Shown here piece after piece: positions 58,656 to 64,000 of a stretch of DNA of 64,000 nucleotides. The position numbers and the translations under genes are program-made. Position 1 is the stretch's first letter, and each line of letters begins with the position of its first letter. Source of the DNA: Methylobacterium sp. Leaf117 (GTDB lineage Bacteria > Pseudomonadota > Alphaproteobacteria > Rhizobiales > Beijerinckiaceae); contig NZ_LMNL01000001.1 in NCBI RefSeq assembly GCF_001422985.1, forward strand, positions 691,151 through 755,150, written 5' to 3'. Under the pieces are notes generated by a model, which was given only the letters and a program-made list of their open reading frames with translations, did no database searches and was not told the DNA's origin.

Positions 58656-60250
58656 GCGGTCAGCCTCAGGAAGCGCGTCGGCGACGCGTTGCGCAGGTTC
58701 GGGTGATAGCCGGCAAGACGCGGGGCGATCAGCGCCTTGGAGCGGGTGTGCATCACCGGAATCCAGGGCAGCTCGGTGACCACGATGGTCTCGGCCGCGT
58801 AGAGGAGGTCGGCCCGCCGGCCGATGTCGCGCTCGGCGGCGGCCTGCCGCATCAGAGCATCATAGGCCGGGTTGCCGTAATGGCCGGGGTTGAGGCCGTC
58901 ATTGCCGGTCTCCAGCAAGAACAGAAAGTTCTGGGGATCGGAATAGTCGGCGATCCAGGACATGCGCGCCACGTCGAAGTCGCCGCCGTCGCGCAGGTAG
59001 GCGAAGTGAGTCTTGGCGTCGGTGTAGACGAAGCGGGAGACCACACCGATGCAGCGCCACATGTCGGCGATGGCGAGCGCGGTGTTGCGGTTGTTGTCGC
59101 TGGTGTTGAAGCGATACTCGACGCGCAGGGGCTTGGCCTCACCGAACCCGGCGGCGGCCAGGAGCGCCCTCGCCTCGTCCTCGCGGTCGATCGGCAGGGC
59201 GTCGCGCCCGGCGGTCTCGGGCGGCTGGCGATAATGGTCGAGGCCTGGCGGGCAGAGGGAGTAGGCCGGGTCCATGGTCTCGCCCCAGAGTTTCTGGGCC
59301 AGGAACTCGCGGTCGATGACCAGCGAGAGGGCGCGCCGCACCCGGACGTCGTCGAACGGGGCCTTGCGGGTGTTCACCGCCAGCGCGTAGAGGCCGAGCG
59401 CCGGGCCGAGAACCACCTGATCGGCGAACCGGACCTTCAGCGAGGCGATCTGGTCGCCGGGCAGGTCGGCCAGCGAGTCGATCTCGCCCGCCGCGTAGCG
59501 CCGGACCGCGCTCGACAGGTCCGGGGTCGGCAGGAAGGCGACCTGTGGGATCGCCACGGTGGCCGCCGCGTGGAAATGCGGGTTGCGCTCCAGGGTGATG
59601 CGATCGTTCGGCACCACGTCCCGCAGCCGGTAGGGACCGTTGGTGACGCTGTTGCCGGGACGCGCGAAGGCGTCGCCGTGGCGCTCCAGGGAGGGCGGGT
59701 GCACCGGCAGGGCGGTCTGGTGGGTCAGCAATTCGAGCAGGTACGGCGTCGGCTGCTCCAGGGTCAGCACGAGGCGCCTTGCCTCCGGTGCGGCGGCCCC
59801 GAGAGCCTCGGGCGGCAGCGCGCCCCGGTTCACCGACCGGGCGTTCTTCAGCGGGAACAGGACCTCGGCGTATTTCGCCGCCGTGGCGGGGGACAGGATG
59901 CGCCGCAGGGCGAAGACGAAGTCGGAGGCCAGAACCGGATCGCCGTTCGACCAGCGCCCGTCCGGTCGGAGTTCGAAGTCGTAGGTGAGGCCGTCGTCGG
60001 AGACGGACCAGCGGATCGCGGCGCCCGGGATCAGGGCGCCGTGATTGTCGTAGGTCAGCAGGCCCTCGGAGAGGTCACGCAGGATATGCGCCTCGGCGAC
60101 GGTCGAGGATTTGTGCGGGTCGAGGGTCTCGGGGTCCGCATCGTTGCCGCGCCGATACACGTCGGCCGGTGCGGCGGCGGCCCGGCCGACGCCTCCGGCG
60201 GCCAGGAGCGCCGCACCACCGACCAGCCATTGGCGCCGATGCGGGCGCAT
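58652..60250 (-). CDS. Peptide-type periplasmic binding protein (OppA-like)
   Basis: 532 residues from the ATG at 60250. N-terminus RPHRRQWLVGGAALLAAGG looks Tat-compatible, cleavage near AAAAP. The SBP_bac_5 fold is recognised from ETLDPHKSSTVAEAHILRDL, LTYDFELRPDGRWSNGDPV, the binding-site region VPNDRITLERNPHFH and MSWIADYSDPQNFL. It binds peptides or related solutes for the permeases encoded next. The start follows the HbpS-type gene by seven bases, so this is one operon. Confidence 0.92.
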   Translation of the reverse strand: MRPHRRQWLVGGAALLAAGGVGRAAAAPADVYRRGNDADPETLDPHKSSTVAEAHILRDLSEGLLTYDNHGALIPGAAIRWSVSDDGLTYDFELRPDGRWSNGDPVLASDFVFALRRILSPATAAKYAEVLFPLKNARSVNRGALPPEALGAAAPEARRLVLTLEQPTPYLLELLTHQTALPVHPPSLERHGDAFARPGNSVTNGPYRLRDVVPNDRITLERNPHFHAAATVAIPQVAFLPTPDLSSAVRRYAAGEIDSLADLPGDQIASLKVRFADQVVLGPALGLYALAVNTRKAPFDDVRVRRALSLVIDREFLAQKLWGETMDPAYSLCPPGLDHYRQPPETAGRDALPIDREDEARALLAAAGFGEAKPLRVEYRFNTSDNNRNTALAIADMWRCIGVVSRFVYTDAKTHFAYLRDGGDFDVARMSWIADYSDPQNFLFLLETGNDGLNPGHYGNPAYDALMRQAAAERDIGRRADLLYAAETIVVTELPWIPVMHTRSKALIAPRLAGYHPNLRNASPTRFLRLTA

Positions 60251-60257
60251 GCGCGGA

Positions 60258-60692
60258 TCAGGCGCCGGTCTGCGCGATGAGGCCCGCCGCCTCGATGCCG
60301 GCCACCGCGCAGAGCTCGTCATTGTCGGAGGTGTCGCCCGAGATGCCGACCGCGCCGATCACCGCGTCGCCGGAGCGGATGAGGACGCCGCCCGGCACCG
60401 GCACGAGGGCGGCGGGGCCGACGAGATGGCTGACCGCGGCGACGAAGTAGGCCTGCTCCTCGGCGCGCTTGTGGATCGCGCGGCCGCCGAGGCCGAGAGC
60501 GAGGCAGCCATTGGCCTTGCCCATCGCCACCTCGGTCCGGCGCAGGGAGGTGCCATCCTCCGCGCCCAGCGCCTTCAGGGCACCGCGCGCATCGTAGACC
60601 ACCACCGCCAAGGGCTTGAGCGCGTGGGCGCGGGCGGTCTCCAGGGCGGTGGCGACGATGGTCTGGGCAGCGGCGAGGGTGAGGTCGGACAT
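60258..60692 (-). CDS. GlcG/HbpS-family heme-binding-type protein
   Basis: 144 residues, GGAGC upstream of the ATG. The whole length is the DUF336/HbpS domain: LALAVVVYDARGALKAL-type strand, AYFVAAVSHLVGP, PGGVLIRSGDAVIGAVGISG. Members bind heme or act with two-component or transport systems; here no signal peptide is visible, so it is cytosolic. It heads the oppABC genes, seven bases before oppA, an arrangement I have not seen described with a function. Confidence 0.88.
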   Translation of the reverse strand: MSDLTLAAAQTIVATALETARAHALKPLAVVVYDARGALKALGAEDGTSLRRTEVAMGKANGCLALGLGGRAIHKRAEEQAYFVAAVSHLVGPAALVPVPGGVLIRSGDAVIGAVGISGDTSDNDELCAVAGIEAAGLIAQTGA

Positions 60693-60762
60693 CGGGGCTC
60701 CGGGCTGTTCTCAAACGGGCGTACCCCTCGACTAACCCGGAGCGACGCGAGCGACCAGGGGC

Positions 60763-61746
60763 TCAGCGCCCGAGCCGGGCCAGGAAGGCGTCGTAGCGGG
60801 CGGTGACCGCGTTCAGACGCTCGAAATGCGGGAAGGCGCCGGTCTCCAGCACCTCGACGGTCCAGCGCGGATCATCCCGGAAGCGGTCGGCATGACGGTA
60901 ATCGACGAAGTCGCCGCGGGTGCCGTGGACCATCCAGACCGGCCGGTCGAGCCGGGGATAGACCTGGCCGGTCTCGGTGGCGAAGAGGTGGCCGGCGAGG
61001 AACGAGAAGGGTGCGAATTCGGCGCCCGGCTGGTGGGCCGAGACCTGGTCGTAGGCGAGCAGGCCCTCGTCGATGTCGCGCGAGCCCCAGGTCTTCTCGA
61101 GGAAGAAGCGCATGCTGGGGCGGCTGACCAGGAGGTCGAACAGGGCCCGGCCCCAGAGGGGACAGGCCGCCACCGCGCGGGCCGTGTCGCTGCCGGACGG
61201 GTTGCGGCGCGCATAGCGCTTGTCGAACCCGGTCGGGCTGATCAGGCCCAGGCTGCGGTAATCGTCCGGCCGCTCCAGGGCGGCGCGCGCGAGAAATTCC
61301 GCCGACAGCGACAAGGCCACCGCATCGATGGCCGTGCCGGGGTGGCGCCGCCGGATCTCCGCCGCCATGGCGTGGATCGCCTGCGTCATCAGCTCCGGCG
61401 TGTAGATCCGGTCGCTGCGCTCGGAGAAGCCGAAGCCGGGCAGGTCGAGGGCGTAGACCGGACGTTCCTTGGCGTAATGGCGGTAGAGCGGCCGGACCTC
61501 GTAGGCGTTGGCCGCCGCATTGACCGAGTGGATCAGCAGCAGCGGCACGCCCTCGGCGGGTCCGGCCGCAGCGAAGCTGAGGCCGCCGGCCGCGCTGGCC
61601 AGGCATTCCTGCCGGCCGGGGAGGGCCGGGTGCATGCGGCGGCGATGATCGATGCCGAGGCGACTATAGGCGATCCAGGCGCCGGCAGCACCGAGCGGCA
61701 GCAGCGCCAGCAGAGGCCCGATCCGGCGGCGGGGTCGATGGGGCAT
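60763..61746 (-). CDS. Alpha/beta-fold hydrolase
   Basis: 327 residues from the ATG at 61746 with GGAGGGAA upstream. An N-terminal TM anchor (PLLALLPLGAAGAWIAY) is followed by the fold: LLLIHSVNAAANAYE (oxyanion region), LDLPGFGFSERSD, and the nucleophile region AVALSLSAEFLARAA, where the elbow reads LSLSAE with the second Ser as candidate. The His is probably in AFPHFERL near the end. Likely a membrane-tethered esterase-type enzyme; substrate unknown. Upstream of the HbpS-opp operon on the same strand. Confidence 0.85.
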   Translation of the reverse strand: MPHRPRRRIGPLLALLPLGAAGAWIAYSRLGIDHRRRMHPALPGRQECLASAAGGLSFAAAGPAEGVPLLLIHSVNAAANAYEVRPLYRHYAKERPVYALDLPGFGFSERSDRIYTPELMTQAIHAMAAEIRRRHPGTAIDAVALSLSAEFLARAALERPDDYRSLGLISPTGFDKRYARRNPSGSDTARAVAACPLWGRALFDLLVSRPSMRFFLEKTWGSRDIDEGLLAYDQVSAHQPGAEFAPFSFLAGHLFATETGQVYPRLDRPVWMVHGTRGDFVDYRHADRFRDDPRWTVEVLETGAFPHFERLNAVTARYDAFLARLGR

Positions 61747-62536
61747 CGTCGGGTTCCCTCCGGTTGCACGCGGTCGGAAACGCCCCGGCGGTGGGGAATG
61801 TTGCCGGGCCGGAGGCGGGATGGAGGGGAAAATGCGCGGGTGTCTGCGGCAGCAGAACGCGTCCCTCTCCCCCTTGTGGGGAGAGGTTGGGAGTGGGGGT
61901 GGCTCCGCCGGCCTCAGCAGGTCGAAGGTCACCCGACCACCCCCGCCTCCAACGCCTCCCCGCAAGCTCGACGAATTCTGGGCAGGCCGGAGATCCACTG
62001 GGCGGAGAGCCGCGTCACATCAAAGTGTGTGCCATCGATCCTGTCGGGTGCGGTCACGCGGCGTGAGGGCGGTGACGCGGGTGATCAGCCAGTGACCCGA
62101 GACGGATCGAGGAGATCCCAGGCGCAGGCGAGGATGATTCGAACACGGGTCCCCTCTCCTGGAAGGAGAGGGGGCGCGGTCGGCTCGCACGGTCCCGGGC
62201 GATTGACGGACCTTTGCGCCTTACGGGCTGCTCGATCCGTCGGCGGGCGGATCGGTGGCCCGCATGAGCGCGACACGGGCGGAGATGCGTGCGTCGGCGC
62301 CATCCCCGGAAAGGCGAAGGCCACCGCGCCGTCATTCCAGGGCTCCAGAGGCGAGCCCGGCCCCGAAAGGGGCGCGGCAAGGGTCTGCAATCCCGAGCCG
62401 GCCACGGTGCAAAGTCCTGCCCCCCTGTGTTTCCGGCTCCCGGGCTTCCGCTGCGCGGCCCCGGGATGACGCGGTGGAGCAAGCGGGTTTTCGAATGGGA
62501 AACATCCCACCCCGCAGGGAGCGGCGCGATTCCCGC
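61747..62536. other. Intergenic region packed with palindromic repeats
   Basis: 790 bases with no supported gene. It holds copy B of the dispersed repeat (61859-62010), a second hairpin CCCTCTCCT-GGA-AGGAGAGGG at about 62151-62173, and at 62330-62475 a GTCATTCC...GGGATGAC-type inverted repeat. Long ORFs crossing it are shadows of the ABC-F gene. Confidence 0.6.
61859..62010. repeat. Dispersed palindromic repeat, copy B
   Basis: ACGCGTCCCTCTCCCCCTTG with a CCTCTCCCC/GGGGAGAGG hairpin, nearly identical to copy A at 32579 for the first 60 bases and in the same orientation; then a CCCCGCCTCC insert relative to copy A. Confidence 0.8.
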
Positions 62537-64000
62537 TCAGGCCGTCGCGCCCTCGATCTCGCCGCTGAGTTCCAGCCACTCCTCCTCGGCCGCCTCCAGG
62601 GCGGCGGCGGCGTCCGAGCGCATCTTGGCGATTTCGCCGGCTTTGGCCGGGTTGGCCTGGAAGGCGGTGCCGTCGGCCAAGGCCGCGTCGATCTTGGCCA
62701 TCGCGTCGGTGAGCTTCTTCATCCGCGCCTCGACGCCCTCGAGCTTCTTGCGCAGGGGCGCGAGGGCGACGCGGCGGTCGGCGTTGGAGCGCCGCTCCAC
62801 CGCCTTGGCGCTGCCGGTCGACTCGGCCGTGCCCTTCTCGGCCTCGCGCTCCGGGCCGGCCAGCACGAAGCGGCGGTAATCGTCCATGTCGCCGTCGAAG
62901 GCCTTCACGCTGCCGTTCGAGACGAGCCAGAGCCGGTCGGCGCAGGCCTCCACCAGGAAGCGGTCGTGGCTGACCAGGATGACGGCGCCCTCGTAATCGT
63001 TGATCGCCTCGACCAGGGCCTGACGGCTCTCGATGTCGAGGTGGTTCGTCGGCTCGTCCAGGATGAGCAGGTGCGGGCCGCGGAAGGCCGCAAGGCCCAT
63101 CAGCAGGCGCGCCTTCTCGCCGCCGGAGAGCTGAGACACCGGCGTCTCGGACTTGGTGCCCGAGAAGCCGAGGCGGGCGGCCGCCGCGCGGGCCTTCGAT
63201 TCCGGCACATCCGGCATCAGGTCTCGGACATGGGCATAGGCACTCTCGGCCGGGCGCAATTCGTCGAGCTGGTGCTGGGCGAAGTACGCGACCTCCATCT
63301 TGGAGGAGCGCCGCATCTCGCCGCTCAGGGGCGGAAGCCGCCCGCCGATGAGCTTGCAGAAGGTCGACTTGCCGTTGCCGTTGGCGCCCAGCAGGGCGAC
63401 CCGGTCGTCGGGGGCCAGGCTCAGGTTGAGGCCCGAGAGCACGATCCGGTCCGGGTAGCCGGCCTGCACCCGCTCCATGGCGACGATGGGCGGCGACAGC
63501 GGCCGCTCCGGACTCGGCAGGCGGAAGGCCGGCACGTCGTCCTCGATCACCGAGGCGATGATCTCCATCTTGGCGAGCCGCTTGACCCGCGACTGGGCCT
63601 GCCGGGCCTTGGTGGCCTTGGCCTTGAAGCGGTCGACGAAGCTCTGGAGATGGGCCCGCTCGGCATCCTGCTTGGCTTTCGCCTTGGCCTGGAGCACGCG
63701 CTTCTCGGCCACCTGCCGGGCGAAGGACGTGTAGCCGCCCTTGTAGATGCTGAGCTTGCCGCGATCGAGGTGCAGGATGTGGTCGACGCACTCGTCGAGG
63801 AGGTCGCGGTCGTGGGAAATGATCACGGCCGTGCGCGGATAGCGCTCCAGGTAGTCGTAGAGCCAGATCGTGCCCTCGATGTCGAGGTAGTTGGTCGGCT
63901 CGTCGAGCAGCAGCAGGTCCGGCTCGGAGAACAGCACGGCGGCCAGCGCCACGCGCATGCGCCAGCCGCCGGAGAAATCGGCGCAGGGGCGCCCCTGCGC
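62537..64000 (-). CDS. ABC-F ATPase (Uup/YheS-like), N-terminus off window
   Basis: The gene enters from the right edge; 487 codons are present. The first ATPase half retains only its signature FSGGWRMRVALA and Walker B LLLLDEPTNYLD; its Walker A is outside. The linker (residues with KAKAKQDAERAHLQSFVDRF) and the second half are complete: GANGNGKSTFCKLIGG, LSGGEKARLLMGLA, LLILDEPTNHLDI. The C-terminus is a coiled coil of the Uup type. ABC-F proteins act on ribosomes or DNA rather than transport. Probably about 620 residues in full. Confidence 0.9.
   Translation of the reverse strand, partial: AQGRPCADFSGGWRMRVALAAVLFSEPDLLLLDEPTNYLDIEGTIWLYDYLERYPRTAVIISHDRDLLDECVDHILHLDRGKLSIYKGGYTSFARQVAEKRVLQAKAKAKQDAERAHLQSFVDRFKAKATKARQAQSRVKRLAKMEIIASVIEDDVPAFRLPSPERPLSPPIVAMERVQAGYPDRIVLSGLNLSLAPDDRVALLGANGNGKSTFCKLIGGRLPPLSGEMRRSSKMEVAYFAQHQLDELRPAESAYAHVRDLMPDVPESKARAAAARLGFSGTKSETPVSQLSGGEKARLLMGLAAFRGPHLLILDEPTNHLDIESRQALVEAINDYEGAVILVSHDRFLVEACADRLWLVSNGSVKAFDGDMDDYRRFVLAGPEREAEKGTAESTGSAKAVERRSNADRRVALAPLRKKLEGVEARMKKLTDAMAKIDAALADGTAFQANPAKAGEIAKMRSDAAAALEAAEEEWLELSGEIEGATA

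Noticed and set aside
62085..63791. 568-residue minus-strand ORF overlapping the ABC-F gene
   Set aside because: Frame-shifted shadow of the ABC-F gene running into intergenic repeats.

Overview
The window is about 70 percent GC, with long antisense mirror ORFs, many ATGA/GTGA start-stop overlaps and an alphaproteobacterial gene set: MucR, TamA/TamB, an endonuclease-type MutL with no MutH nearby, DUF6481, CHAD/CYTH, an Omp19-like lipoprotein and small Tat-exported oxidoreductases. It looks like chromosome from a Methylobacterium-type member of the Hyphomicrobiales. The genus is an inference from gene content and style; no rRNA is present. There is no prophage, integrase, transposase or CRISPR array.

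0-10 kb: a truncated alpha/beta-hydrolase lipoprotein diverges from a large GH63-type glucosidase. A diguanylate cyclase with a degenerate receiver domain converges on a PilZ protein. Next is a tightly overlapping trio: Tat-exported aldo/keto reductase, exported NADP-binding Rossmann protein, and an Npt/ATP-ADP-carrier-like transporter. A MucR protein without the zinc cysteines follows.

10-21.5 kb: tRNA-Glu with a clear promoter; an RNA-modification group (RlmB, TlyA, a TrmA/RlmD-like enzyme) around a CYTH-CHAD protein; then a run of small, mostly exported, lineage-type proteins, including a 25-residue membrane peptide, a histone-H1-like DUF2934 protein, two tandem cysteine-rich paralogues and a deformylase-fold protein that has lost metal ligands.

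21.5-33.4 kb: tamA-tamB (outer-membrane assembly), cspA followed by tandem hairpins, a DUF6481 coiled-coil protein, a ZnuD-like TonB receptor with AT-rich operator dyads, and a GNAT acetyltransferase.

33.4-41 kb: a complete class I P450 operon (ferredoxin, FAD reductase, P450), a chemoreceptor, an acyltransferase-3 membrane protein and an Omp19/Inh-type lipoprotein.

41-50 kb: an outer-membrane beta-barrel, arabinose-5-phosphate isomerase and a GT61 glycosyltransferase (envelope polysaccharide functions), then mutL, a divergent azoR/hxlR pair and a spore-photoproduct-lyase-like radical SAM protein.

50-64 kb: rsmD overlapping a 1000-residue RluB-type pseudouridine synthase with huge low-complexity tails, CsbD, TadA, an MFS carrier, an HbpS-OppABC operon without ATPases, an alpha/beta hydrolase, and an ABC-F ATPase cut by the window end. 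Palindromic intergenic repeats recur near 25.9, 32.6 and 61.9-62.5 kb.

Most promising for something undescribed: the exported NAD(P) redox trio with its nucleotide-carrier-like partner, and the degenerate deformylase next to the tandem cysteine paralogues.
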